Positions 7,740-15,786 of a stretch of 33,063 nucleotides of DNA are shown one piece after another. How positions within the stretch are numbered: the first letter of the stretch is position 1; every line of letters begins with the position of its first letter. The stretch lies in assembly GCF_002920635.1 (NCBI RefSeq), contig NZ_PQSR01000088.1:1-33063 (forward strand), written 5' to 3'. This stretch comes from Streptomyces sp. Ru72. Lineage in GTDB: Bacteria > Actinomycetota > Actinomycetes > Streptomycetales > Streptomycetaceae. The notes beneath the pieces were generated by a model. That model had not been told where the DNA came from, ran no database searches, and saw only the letters and a list, made by a program, of their open reading frames with translations. The translations under genes were made by a program, and so were the position numbers.

Positions 7740-8066
7740 ATGATCTTCATTACGGCAAAGTTCCGGGTCAAGCCGGAGCACGCGGAGCAGTGGCCGGAGA
7801 TCGTCCGGGAATTCACCGAGGCCACCCGCAGCGAACCCGGCTGCCTCTGGTTCGACTGGTCACGCAGCCTGGCCGACCCGGCCGAGTACGTACTGGTCGA
7901 GGCCTTCCGCGACGCCGACGCCGGCGCCGCACACGTCCGGTCCGCCCACTTCGAGGCGGCGCAGCGAACGCTGCCGCCGTACCTGGCGGCCACACCCCGG
8001 ATCGTCAACACGGAACTGGATCAGGACGACTGGTCCTTGCTCGGGGAGATGGCCGTCGGGGACTGA
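7740..8066 (+). CDS. Antibiotic biosynthesis monooxygenase (ABM) domain protein, YgiN-like
   Basis: A 108-residue single-domain protein with the dimeric alpha/beta-barrel pattern: a first strand IFITAKFRVKPEHAEQWPEI, the helix-to-strand segment RSEPGCLWFDWSRS, then EYVLVEAFRDADAGAAHVRSAHF. Small ABM proteins include quinol monooxygenases of the YgiN type and many uncharacterised detoxification proteins; most need no cofactor. GGAG precedes the ATG. Its position directly after the aldo/keto reductase suggests a shared role in handling reactive carbonyls or quinones, but that is inference. Confidence 0.88.
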   Translation: MIFITAKFRVKPEHAEQWPEIVREFTEATRSEPGCLWFDWSRSLADPAEYVLVEAFRDADAGAAHVRSAHFEAAQRTLPPYLAATPRIVNTELDQDDWSLLGEMAVGD

Positions 8067-8092
8067 TCTCGAGCCATGGGGCACGAAGGTTC

Positions 8093-8139
8093 TGCCGCGC
8101 GCCCGCCGGCGCTGGGGGCGCCGGCAGGCGCGCACGGCA
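8093..8139 (+). terminator. Hairpin downstream of the ABM gene
   Basis: A GC-rich imperfect inverted repeat begins 27 bases after the ABM stop. Arms at about 8093-8112 and 8117-8139 pair with one mismatch and a two-base bulge around a short loop. There is no T-run, which is common for Streptomyces terminators. Confidence 0.5.
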
Positions 8140-8303
8140 ACAGGGGCCCGCTGACAAGCCGCGCGCACGGCGGCCGGAGGGCCGGTTCGGCGGGCGCGGA
8201 ATTGTCGGGGGCCCTCGCGCGCTGACGTAGGCAGAGGAAACGCCGACGGTGTGCGAGCCGAACGGTGCGAGCGACCGAGGCGACAGAGAGCGAAGGGGCC
8301 GAC

Positions 8304-8816
8304 ATGGCAGCGCAGACGCAGAGGGCCGTATTGGCGGGCGGGTGTTTCTGGGGGATGCAGGACCTCATCCGCCGCCTCCCGGGCGTGACGGCGACCCGGG
8401 TCGGCTACACCGGGGGCGACGTGCCGAACGCGACATACCGCAACCACGGGACCCACGCGGAGGCCATCGAGATCCTTTTCGACCCCGAGAAGACCGACTA
8501 CCGCACGATCCTGGAGTTCTTCTTCCAGATCCACGACCCGAGCACCAAGAACCGCCAGGGCAACGACATCGGTCTCAGCTACCGCTCGGCGATCTACTAC
8601 GTGGATGACGAGCAGAAGCGGATCGCCGAGGACACCATCGCGGACGTGGACGCCTCCGGACTGTGGCCGGGCAAGGTCGTCACCGAGGTCGAGCCGGTCG
8701 GTCCCTTCTGGGAGGCCGAGCCCGAGCACCAGGACTACCTGGAGCGCTACCCCGACGGCTACACCTGCCACTTCCCTCGCCCGGGATGGCGGCTGCCCGC
8801 CCGCAAGGAGCGCTGA
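8304..8816 (+). CDS. msrA: Peptide-methionine (S)-S-oxide reductase MsrA
   Basis: A 170-residue MsrA of normal length. The active-site motif GGCFWG is at residues 12-17, with nucleophile Cys14. VGYTGGDVPNATYRNHGTHAEAIEI and the YRSAIYY segment are family hallmarks. Cys155 in GYTCHF is placed to act as the resolving cysteine for thioredoxin recycling. It repairs methionine-S-sulfoxide in oxidised proteins in the cytoplasm. The ATG at 8304 has GAAGGGG upstream; the frame extends further but without family similarity. It sits 237 bases beyond the ABM gene, behind a hairpin, so it probably has its own promoter. Confidence 0.96.
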   Translation: MAAQTQRAVLAGGCFWGMQDLIRRLPGVTATRVGYTGGDVPNATYRNHGTHAEAIEILFDPEKTDYRTILEFFFQIHDPSTKNRQGNDIGLSYRSAIYYVDDEQKRIAEDTIADVDASGLWPGKVVTEVEPVGPFWEAEPEHQDYLERYPDGYTCHFPRPGWRLPARKER

Positions 8817-9194
8817 ACCACTCCGCCACCGGCACAGGCCACGATCCGGGTCGGCGTCCGACCGCACCGGTGAACCACGTCGTCGCCCTCCGCGGTACGT
8901 GACCGGCCGCCGATGGACGTGCGGTCACTCGACCGGGCCGGACGGACGGAGAACCCTCGCCGCTGCCGCCGCCCTGCCCTGCGCCGCGGCCGGCTTCGCC
9001 GGCCCGGCCGCGGCGCAGGGCACCGCCACCACCCGGCGGCGGTCGCCGCCTCGCCCACCGCCGTCACCCATCCCGGCGTGGTGTGCGGCCAGTGGTGCTC
9101 CCCCGTCACCGCTCGCCGGACTGCGCGCGGAACGCCCGTCCAAGGATTCCAAAGTGATGGTCAGCAGGCGGCGCCGCAGGGGAGGATTCTCGGC
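8817..9194. other. Non-coding stretch with long inverted repeat and signal-peptide-like debris
   Basis: This 378-bp gap contains no convincing gene. A very strong inverted repeat lies at 8975-9022. One plus-strand frame across about 8940-9020 reads RRTLAAAAALPCAAAGFAG and would resemble an exported protein's signal peptide, but no start, body or conserved domain follows. It may be a gene remnant or chance in Ala/Gly-rich codons. Confidence 0.45.
8975..9022. repeat. Perfect 19-bp inverted repeat, 10-bp loop
   Basis: Arms 8975-8993 (tgccctgcgccgcggccgg) and 9004-9022 are exact reverse complements, and the loop itself can extend the stem as GGCCGG-CTTCG-CCGGCC. It lies about 160 bp after msrA and 170 bp before the methyltransferase gene. 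It could end msrA transcription in either direction, though no T-run follows. Confidence 0.8.
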
Positions 9195-10013
9195 ATGACG
9201 GATGAAGGCTCCTCCATCGACCCCACCAAGCCCAGCATCGCCCGCGTCTACGACTACCTGCTCGGCGGCAAGGACAACTACGCCGTGGACCGGGAGATCG
9301 GCGACGTGTTCAAACGTGACCTTCCCGGTTCGGTGGCAATCGCCTTCGCCAACCGCGCAGCCCTGACCCGGGCGGTCGCGGAGATCGCGACGACCACCGG
9401 CGTACGGCAGTTCATCGACCTGGGCAGTGGTCTTCCGACCGCCGACAACGTCCACCAGGTCGCGCAACGGCACGCTCCGGAGTCCCGGGTCGTGTACGTG
9501 GACACCGATCCCCAAGTGCTGGTCCACGGCCGTGCGCTGTTGGAGGAGAACGAACGGACCCGGTTCGTCGCGGCCGACGTGCGCAACCCCGAAGACGTCC
9601 GTACCCACCCGGACACGCAGGAATTGATCGACTTCGACCGCCCCGTCGCCGTCATGTTCAGCGCCATCCTTCACCACGTCAACGACGAGGAGGACCCGGC
9701 TGGGATCGTCCGTTACTGGCGCGACCACGTGCCCTCCGGGAGCTACTTCTTCGTCAGCCACTTCCGTTCCGGCAACAATCCGGAGACAGCGGAGGCCGAG
9801 GCAGTCCTCCAGCGGACTTTCGGCCGCGGCCGGTGGCGCACCGACGAGGAGATCGAATCCCTGCTGGACGGCCTGGAGATCCTCGACCCCGGGATCGTCC
9901 CCGCGTCCCGGTGGCGTCCGGAGGTGGTCGACAGCCCGTGGAACAGCAGCGGCGAACGGGAGCTCACCGTCTGGGAGCGCCTCATCGCCGCCGGGCTGGC
10001 CCGGAAGCCCTAG
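9195..10013 (+). CDS. SAM-dependent methyltransferase of the S-adenosyl methyltransferase (Methyltransf_19) family
   Basis: A 272-residue protein. The opening PSIARVYDYLLGGKDNYAVD is the hallmark of the actinobacterial family once called DUF574. The SAM-binding loop FIDLGSGLPTADNVHQVAQ follows (about residues 73-91), then YVDTDPQVL, whose acidic residues would hold the ribose of SAM, and SAILHHVNDEEDP. Streptomyces genomes carry many copies; natural substrates are mostly unknown. The start at 9195 is supported by GGAGGA eight to nine bases upstream and by the family start. The frame is open upstream to 8913 but that part has no family character. No functional partner is obvious in the neighbourhood. 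Confidence 0.92.
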   Translation: MTDEGSSIDPTKPSIARVYDYLLGGKDNYAVDREIGDVFKRDLPGSVAIAFANRAALTRAVAEIATTTGVRQFIDLGSGLPTADNVHQVAQRHAPESRVVYVDTDPQVLVHGRALLEENERTRFVAADVRNPEDVRTHPDTQELIDFDRPVAVMFSAILHHVNDEEDPAGIVRYWRDHVPSGSYFFVSHFRSGNNPETAEAEAVLQRTFGRGRWRTDEEIESLLDGLEILDPGIVPASRWRPEVVDSPWNSSGERELTVWERLIAAGLARKP

Positions 10014-10112
10014 TACTTGTCAGGGTGATCGTGTCACCGCCCTGTGCCCGCGTCGTCGGTCCCAGGCGGACGCCCCTGGGGGAAGGGCAGTGGCTTACCA
10101 AGGTCCGGTCCC

Positions 10113-10505
10113 TCAGCCGCCGACGAGGGCGACGAGCTTGATGAAGACCAGGTCGGGGTCGGCGGTGAGATCCACCGCTTCGTCGAGGTCCTCGACCTGG
10201 CGATCGGCGACGAGCACGAAGAACCCGTTGGCCAGGAAGGCCCGCTCGGCGATCTCGGCCTGGCGCTCCCAGTCGATGCGGCGGGGTTCGCGGAGTCGGT
10301 AGCCGTTCAGCTCCGTCTCGGCGTCGTCGGGGCGGACCAGGCCGTTGAAACGGTGGCTCGGGCGGGTGTTGTGTCGGGCGACCTCCTCACGGACCCGGAG
10401 CCTGATCAACTCCCGTACGGTCATCCGTTCCGGCAGCCCGGCGACCTCCCACTCGGTGACCCGCTTGCCCGTCGCGGTCTCGTCCCGGAACGTCACGGTG
10501 GCCAT
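10113..10505 (-). CDS. Small protein of unknown function coupled to the DUF4132 gene
   Basis: A 130-residue protein not recognised with certainty. It is acidic overall. The first part (MATVTFRDETATGKRVTEWE) looks like beta strands, followed by LPERMTVRELIRLRVREEVARHN, a helix found in small uncharacterised actinobacterial proteins; the C-terminal half has FFVLVADRQVEDLDEAVDL. No catalytic motif, signal peptide or membrane span is seen. Its ATG shares one base with the stop of the DUF4132 gene (TGATG), so translation is almost certainly coupled and the two products probably work together. Confidence 0.72.
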   Translation of the reverse strand: MATVTFRDETATGKRVTEWEVAGLPERMTVRELIRLRVREEVARHNTRPSHRFNGLVRPDDAETELNGYRLREPRRIDWERQAEIAERAFLANGFFVLVADRQVEDLDEAVDLTADPDLVFIKLVALVGG

Positions 10506-12997
10506 CAGGCACCTCGCTTGATCTGCGTGAGGATGGTTTCGTCGGTGATCCGGGTGTCGGCCGCGAGCAGCAACGCCTTGCTGAGGATCAGGGAGAGCCG
10601 TTCGTCCTCGAACGGCAGGAACACCTTGCCGCCCGCCGAGCGCCGCGCGGGGACGATGCACAGGTAACTGTCGTCCGGTTCCATCAGGATGTTGGCCGAG
10701 CCGAGGTGGATCTTGTACGTGCGCAGATCGCCGCGGACCACCAGGAAGCGGCCGTCGAGCGAGCACCGGTCAGCGATCTTCAGGCGCGGCAGGATCCGCT
10801 CCAGCGCCTCGCGGCGGACCTGCGCGCTCGCCGTCAGCGCGCCGAAGGTGGCCGTGCGCCAGTACGCGCCGTAGCGGTCCTCGCCCCGGTCGGTCCAGTC
10901 GGGATCGGCGGCGATCGAGGTCACGCCGACGAAGAGGTCCACATCGCGCATCGCCTCGCTGAACACCACCGGGGGCACGTCGGCGAGCGGAACCTCCCGC
11001 CAGCGTCGGCCGTCCCGCCGTTCGAAGCGGACCTGGTCGGTCGCGGCGTACCGGGGCGCGTAGTCGCGGAAATCGTCCTCGGCGGGCTCGTGGTGGAAGC
11101 AGGCCCGCCACTCGCCGTCGCCGAACTCGGCCCGCGCCCGCCCCTCGTAGCCGCCGTCGTGGCGGCCGAGGAAGTTCGCCTGCCAGCCGCGCTCCTTGAA
11201 CAGCGCGTAGAGCTGCCGGTAGTGGACGATGTGGGCGGCGAACCGGTTGGAGTAGACGCCGGTCTCCTCCTCCGCGGGGGTGAGCAGGTAGATCTCCCGG
11301 AAGGCCTGTTTGAACGGCTGTCGCAGCCGCCCGGCGACGAGCCGCTCCCGCCACGCCCTGACGTCGTCCGTCGACGCCCGGATCGGATGCCACAACCGGA
11401 CGCGCTCTGGCTCACCGGGCGGCTCGGCCATCGGTGCCACCGCACGCCACTCGCCGTCCGCGTCCTGGAACTCCCAGATCAGGCCGCGGACGAGGGTCCC
11501 GGTGACCGGATGGTCGCGGTAGTGGCGGCACCACTCGTCGTACGGCCACTCGCGCCCGGCCGACATCAGCGCCTCGACGCGGGTCCGCTCCCCCGACAGT
11601 GTCCCCCGCACCTCCTTGGCCAGGGCCTTCGACTCCTGGAGCTCGTCCGGGAAGCCGTCCTTCACCGCCTTCGGTGCCGTGCGGGACGTGCCCCCGTCGG
11701 GGCGAGTGAACGTCAGCCGCACGGTCGCCGCGTCCTCGATCGTCAGCCTCACCCGATGTCCGCCCAGATCCCGCTCCAGCGAGCCGTCCGGCGCCAGGCC
11801 GTGGTCCGGCACGCTGCGCTCGACGAGTTGCTCCGCCGTGATGCCCTGCTTCCCGGCCGCCGTCACCAGCGCGGTCTCGAGCTGCTTGCGCAGAGCGCGG
11901 TGCTTGATCCGGGACCGCAGCCGCCACAGGGTCTCCAGCGAGGCCGGATCGCCGGTCTCGGCCAGCGCGTTGATCGCCGCTCCCGCGAGCTTGAGGTCCT
12001 CGATCACGCCGGTTCCGGCCCCGCCGGTCCGCAGCGCGAGCGCGCCGAGGTGTCGCACCGCGGCCGGGCCCGCGGTCAGCGCGGCCGCCCAGACGACGCC
12101 GCGGGCCAGGTCACCGTCGTTCTGGCGGACGACGTAGTGGTAGTGGTAACCGTCGCCGATCCAGCCGGCGTGCGCACCGCTTCCCCTGCTGCACAGCGGA
12201 TCGTCCTCGGCCAGCGCCCGCAGGACGTCGGTCACGAGGTCCCGCGCCGACGCGGCGTCCGCGAGTCCGAGGCACGTCCGCCGCCACCTCTGGGCGGGGC
12301 GCGGGCCCGACAGGCTCGCCAAGTGGCGTACGAAGCGGGCGAGTTCCGGCGTCGGCGAGGTCTGCGCGCGGTTCCTGAGCGGGGCGGCCCAGGGAGCGTC
12401 CGCGGGGATCAGTCCCTCGGGTATGTGCGCCTCGTCGACGCTCGCGAGCAGCTCGCGCAGGCGCTCGGCGAGCGATGCGCGCAGGCGCGCCTCGACGGTG
12501 ACGGCCATGAGCTTTGTGTGCGCGTGCCGCAACCAGGGCGTGACCGCACGGCGGCCGTCGGCGTCGAGCTGGTCGGCGGCGTTCAGGACCCACGCCAGCG
12601 CATCGGCGAACCAGAAGCCCATGTCGTACTCGGTGGCGCGGAGCAGCATCACCGCGACCTCGTCGGGCGTCCAGCCACGCACCCGATCGATCAGGCGCCT
12701 GGTCTCGGGGCCGTACTGCCACAGCGTGTCGTCGAAGCCGGCGGCCAGCATGAGGCACAGGACCGCGGCCCTGCCGTCCTCGTCCGTGCAGGCCGTGAGC
12801 CTCCCGTCGATCTCGGCCCGGGTCTCCGCGGCCTCCGCCTCGAATCGCCGGTACTCGGGCCCCATGGACCGATGGAACTCGGTGCGCTGACGTTCCAGGA
12901 GATCGACCAGCCAGCGGACGCGGTCGAGCGCGGCGGACCTCACGTCGTCGAGCGAGTCGTTCCTACGGGATTCTGCCACCAAGGCGTCGTAGAGCAT
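10505..12997 (-). CDS. DUF4132 domain protein (MolR/YehI-like)
   Basis: An 830-residue cytoplasmic protein. The first about 430 residues are mostly helical and Arg/Glu/Leu/Ala rich, like repeats of short helices. The segment FPDELQESKALAKEV (from about 445) through SAGREWPYDEWCRHYRDHP and LVRGLIWEF (about 507) is the core of DUF4132. The last about 155 residues (from VPPVVFSEAMRDVDLFVG to KVFLPFEDERLSLILSKALLLA) form the conserved C-terminal module that accompanies it. In E. coli such proteins (YehI, MolR) are encoded near a MoxR-type ATPase and a vWA protein; neither is present here. Function is unknown. The ATG at 12997 lacks a clear ribosome-binding site, so the start is uncertain. Confidence 0.85.
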   Translation of the reverse strand: MLYDALVAESRRNDSLDDVRSAALDRVRWLVDLLERQRTEFHRSMGPEYRRFEAEAAETRAEIDGRLTACTDEDGRAAVLCLMLAAGFDDTLWQYGPETRRLIDRVRGWTPDEVAVMLLRATEYDMGFWFADALAWVLNAADQLDADGRRAVTPWLRHAHTKLMAVTVEARLRASLAERLRELLASVDEAHIPEGLIPADAPWAAPLRNRAQTSPTPELARFVRHLASLSGPRPAQRWRRTCLGLADAASARDLVTDVLRALAEDDPLCSRGSGAHAGWIGDGYHYHYVVRQNDGDLARGVVWAAALTAGPAAVRHLGALALRTGGAGTGVIEDLKLAGAAINALAETGDPASLETLWRLRSRIKHRALRKQLETALVTAAGKQGITAEQLVERSVPDHGLAPDGSLERDLGGHRVRLTIEDAATVRLTFTRPDGGTSRTAPKAVKDGFPDELQESKALAKEVRGTLSGERTRVEALMSAGREWPYDEWCRHYRDHPVTGTLVRGLIWEFQDADGEWRAVAPMAEPPGEPERVRLWHPIRASTDDVRAWRERLVAGRLRQPFKQAFREIYLLTPAEEETGVYSNRFAAHIVHYRQLYALFKERGWQANFLGRHDGGYEGRARAEFGDGEWRACFHHEPAEDDFRDYAPRYAATDQVRFERRDGRRWREVPLADVPPVVFSEAMRDVDLFVGVTSIAADPDWTDRGEDRYGAYWRTATFGALTASAQVRREALERILPRLKIADRCSLDGRFLVVRGDLRTYKIHLGSANILMEPDDSYLCIVPARRSAGGKVFLPFEDERLSLILSKALLLAADTRITDETILTQIKRGA

Positions 12998-13347
12998 GGC
13001 GGGATGATGGCAGGGGGGACTGACAACACGATCGCCCTGCGGATCTCACGACGCTGGATCACGGTACCAACTGCCCGCGGCCACCGGCCGGTTCCACGCA
13101 CGGCGCAACCGGGAGGGCGAGTCGCGTCAGGGCCGGGGTGGCAACCGACGTCCCCGCACATGTGCCGAGCACGTCGGGTAGGAGCGCGATCCAGGGCGGT
13201 GAGCGCGCCGTGCGGACCACCCGCGGCACGGCAGGCACCCCATGACCGCCGCTTGACTGGTTTCCACCCCCATGCCCTGTTACTCACCGGGTACGGGTGA
13301 TCGTGGTCGTGAAGCACCCGTTGAACGGGGCGACTTGGGGAGGGCTT
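12998..13347. other. Divergent intergenic region, DUF4132 gene / ramR
   Basis: This 350-bp region holds no gene. Near the regulator, TCACC and GGTGA form an inverted repeat at 13283-13299, about 50 bases before its GTG, and TTGACT occurs at 13253-13258, though no good -10 follows at the right distance. A short palindrome gcacatgtgc lies mid-region. These are weak candidates for control sites. Confidence 0.4.
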
Positions 13348-13974
13348 GTGATCAGAGTGCTTCTGGTCCATGAGAACCGCCTGCTGCGGTCGGCGCTGGC
13401 GGCGCTGTTGGGGCAGGACAGTGGGTTGGAAGTCGCCACGTCCAGTTGGGGGGACGCGGTGTCGGAGGCCCGCTCACTCGGGCCACAGGTGTGTGTGGTG
13501 GACGTGGACACGCCCGTCGCCCCGGGGGCAGCGCATGGGCCGGAGTCGGCCGAGCTGGCCGGCCTGGCCGCGCTGTCCGACGGCTCGCGCGGTCCTGGCC
13601 TGCTGGTGCTGGCCAGCCCCGGCAGACCTGGCCTGCTGCGCAGGATGTGGCGGGCTCGCCCGCTGGGCTTCGTCAACAAGGACGCCGCGCCGGACGCGCT
13701 GCTCGGGGCCATCCGGCGGGTCGCCAAGGGGGAACGTTTCGTCGACAGTTCGCTCGGCCACGACTTCCTGCGGGCCTCCGAGATACCGCTCACCCCGCGG
13801 GAGCTCAGTGTGCTGTCACTGGCCGCCGAGGGCGCGTCCGTCTCGGAGATCGCGCGCAGCCTGCACCTGTGCAACGGCACCGTGCGCAACTACATGGCCG
13901 CCATCACCCGCAAGACCGGGGGCCGCAACCGGGTCGACGCCATCCGGATCTCCCATGGTGCCGGGTGGCTGTGA
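13348..13974 (+). CDS. ramR: NarL/LuxR-type response regulator of the lanthipeptide operon (RamR/AmfR-like)
   Basis: A 208-residue two-domain regulator. The receiver (1-115) is atypical: the usual acidic pair is His8-Glu9, the probable acceptor is Asp52 or Asp54 (VVDVDTP), and Lys111 (FVNKDA) is kept. A helix-turn-helix of the NarL class covers about 146-206 (LTPRELSVLSLAAEGASVSEIARSL, then NGTVRNYMAAITRKTGGRNR). The GTG start is chosen for the IRVLLVHEN opening and a GGGGAGGG site upstream. It lies beside ramCSAB and points toward ramB, the gene content of the S. coelicolor ram and S. griseus amf loci, where the regulator activates the operon during aerial growth. No TTA codon is present. 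Its last 159 bases overlap the convergent ramB reading frame. Confidence 0.88.
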   Translation: MIRVLLVHENRLLRSALAALLGQDSGLEVATSSWGDAVSEARSLGPQVCVVDVDTPVAPGAAHGPESAELAGLAALSDGSRGPGLLVLASPGRPGLLRRMWRARPLGFVNKDAAPDALLGAIRRVAKGERFVDSSLGHDFLRASEIPLTPRELSVLSLAAEGASVSEIARSLHLCNGTVRNYMAAITRKTGGRNRVDAIRISHGAGWL

Positions 13975-15786
13975 ACCGTCGTCCCACGCACCGACCAGGT
14001 CCCGGTAGAGGGCTGAGCGACGCAGCAGTTCCGCGTGGGTGCCGTCAAGCGCCTGCGCGCCGTCCAGAACGAGCACCCGCCCGGCCCGGCGTGCGGAGCT
14101 GATGCGGTGCGCGACCACCACCAGGGTGCCGCCCGTCCTGGCGGCGAAGGCGCGCTCGACGCGCGCCTCGGCCGCCGGGTCCAGGTGGCAGGTCGCCTCG
14201 TCCAGCAGGGCGACCGGGGCGGGGCTGAGCCAGGCTCGGGCGAGGGCGATCAACTGCCGCTCCCCGGCGGACAGCGTTGCCGGATCCAGCTCACGGTCCC
14301 AGCCGCCCGACCGGGCCACCAGCTCGGCCATCCCCAATGCCTCTGCCGCCGCCCGCAGTTCGGTGTCGGTGGCGGGTGCGGCGGACGGGCGCAGATAGCC
14401 GAGGTTGTCGCGCAGTGTCCCGGTGAAGACATAGGCCTCCTGGGGGATGAGTACCCGCAGTGCGGCGTGCCGGGCCGGTTCGTTTCCGGCCACCACCACG
14501 CCGTGCACCCGCACCTGCCCGGCGTGCGGCGCCAGCGTCCCGGCCACCAGTCCGGCGAGCGTGGACTTGCCGACCCCGCTCGGCCCCACCACGGCCAGCC
14601 ACTCGCCGGCCGCCACGGTCAGGTCGAGGCCGTCCACCACGGGGCGGGCGCCCGCCCCGTAGGCGAACGTCACCCCCCGCAGCTCCACCGCAGGTGCCCG
14701 CCCGGCCACGCGCGCCTCCGGCTGTCCGGGTGACGGCGGTGGTGCGGGATCGGGGGCTGCGGTCAGGCGGTCGATGACGACGGTCAACCGGGTGCCCGCG
14801 CCGGCGAAGCCGTGCACCAGCGCCTGCAACGCCGGGGAGAGCGACTGTGTCAGGTAGGTCAACGCGCCGACCAGGTCACCGGCGGTCACGCCGCGGTCCG
14901 ACAGCCAGGGCGCCGTGACCAGCAGGAGCACCACGGGCAGCCGACTGCCGACCGCCAGGGCGGCGATCCGCAGCGTGCCCCACCGCGCGAGCGCTCGAGC
15001 GGCCCGGTATTCGGCGGCGATCCGCTCCGCCGCCCGTTGCCCGGCCCGGTCCTCCGCGCCGCAGGCGACCACGTCGCGCAGCCCGGCGGCGGTGGCGTGC
15101 AGCTCGTCGGCCAACTCCTCGCCCGCGGCGAGGAACGCGCGCTGCCGGGTCGCCATGGGCCGCAGTGATACCGCGAACACCGCGAGCCCCGCCACCAGCG
15201 GCACCCCGACCACGGGCAACAGCGCCGGCGACAGGGACACCAGACCCGCCAGCGCCCCAGCGGCGGTGAAGACGAACGACCGGGCCACCATCACCAGTCC
15301 GGCGAAGCTCTCCCGGGCGATCTCGACCTGCTGGGTGAGCCGTGCGACGGCGCCGGAGGCCGGCCTGCCGAGGGCACCGTGCACCACCCGTCGTACCAGC
15401 GCGTCGCGCAGCGGCTCGGTGAGCGCGGCGACGCCCGCGTAGGAGCGCCCGGTGCCGACGGCGCCGAGCAGGATGCCGGCCGCGCCCACGGCCAGCCAGC
15501 CCATACCGACGCCCGGCCGCCCGGCCAGGAAACCCGCGTCCACGGCCCGGGCCATCGCATAGCCGCCGAGGAAGGTCTGCCCTGTCTCCAGAAGCGACCA
15601 CAACGCCAGCGCCACCAGCACTGCGGGCCGCCGTCGCAGGAACCGCAGCCCTTGCCGTACCAGGGGGTGGCGGGGGCTGCCCGCTCCGGCGAGGCGCTGC
15701 TCGGCTGAGAAGGGCCGTGTGCGGGTGGCCCGCCCCGCGCCGGTACGCCTTCCAAGAGCCGTCCGGAGGCGGGTACGGGGCCTCAT
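13816..15786 (-). CDS. ramB: Lanthipeptide ABC exporter half-transporter (RamB-like)
   Basis: A 656-residue half-transporter. A membrane domain fills about residues 50-340. The ATPase domain has Walker A GPSGVGKST (about 401), signature LSAGERQ (about 503) and Walker B ALLDEAT (about 523) with the catalytic glutamate. The ATG at 15786 overlaps the ramA stop (ATGA). It should form a heterodimer with RamA to export the modified RamS peptide. The family-like sequence ends near residue 603 (YRDLVGAW). The last about 53 residues run antisense through the helix-turn-helix of ramR and look like non-family read-through sequence, so the reading frame has probably lost an earlier stop. Confidence 0.88.
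   Translation of the reverse strand: MRPRTRLRTALGRRTGAGRATRTRPFSAEQRLAGAGSPRHPLVRQGLRFLRRRPAVLVALALWSLLETGQTFLGGYAMARAVDAGFLAGRPGVGMGWLAVGAAGILLGAVGTGRSYAGVAALTEPLRDALVRRVVHGALGRPASGAVARLTQQVEIARESFAGLVMVARSFVFTAAGALAGLVSLSPALLPVVGVPLVAGLAVFAVSLRPMATRQRAFLAAGEELADELHATAAGLRDVVACGAEDRAGQRAAERIAAEYRAARALARWGTLRIAALAVGSRLPVVLLLVTAPWLSDRGVTAGDLVGALTYLTQSLSPALQALVHGFAGAGTRLTVVIDRLTAAPDPAPPPSPGQPEARVAGRAPAVELRGVTFAYGAGARPVVDGLDLTVAAGEWLAVVGPSGVGKSTLAGLVAGTLAPHAGQVRVHGVVVAGNEPARHAALRVLIPQEAYVFTGTLRDNLGYLRPSAAPATDTELRAAAEALGMAELVARSGGWDRELDPATLSAGERQLIALARAWLSPAPVALLDEATCHLDPAAEARVERAFAARTGGTLVVVAHRISSARRAGRVLVLDGAQALDGTHAELLRRSALYRDLVGAWDDGSQPPGTMGDPDGVDPVAAPGLAGDGGHVVAHGAVAQVQAARDLRDGRALGGQ

Noticed and set aside
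8913..9194. N-terminal extension of the methyltransferase
   Set aside because: The family start is at MTDEGSS, with a strong ribosome-binding site before ATG 9195; the extension is Arg/His rich and crosses the 19-bp inverted repeat.
10706..13300. An 864-codon open plus-strand frame opposite the DUF4132 gene
   Set aside because: It has no family character and mirrors the codon bias of the minus-strand gene, which has recognisable conserved segments.
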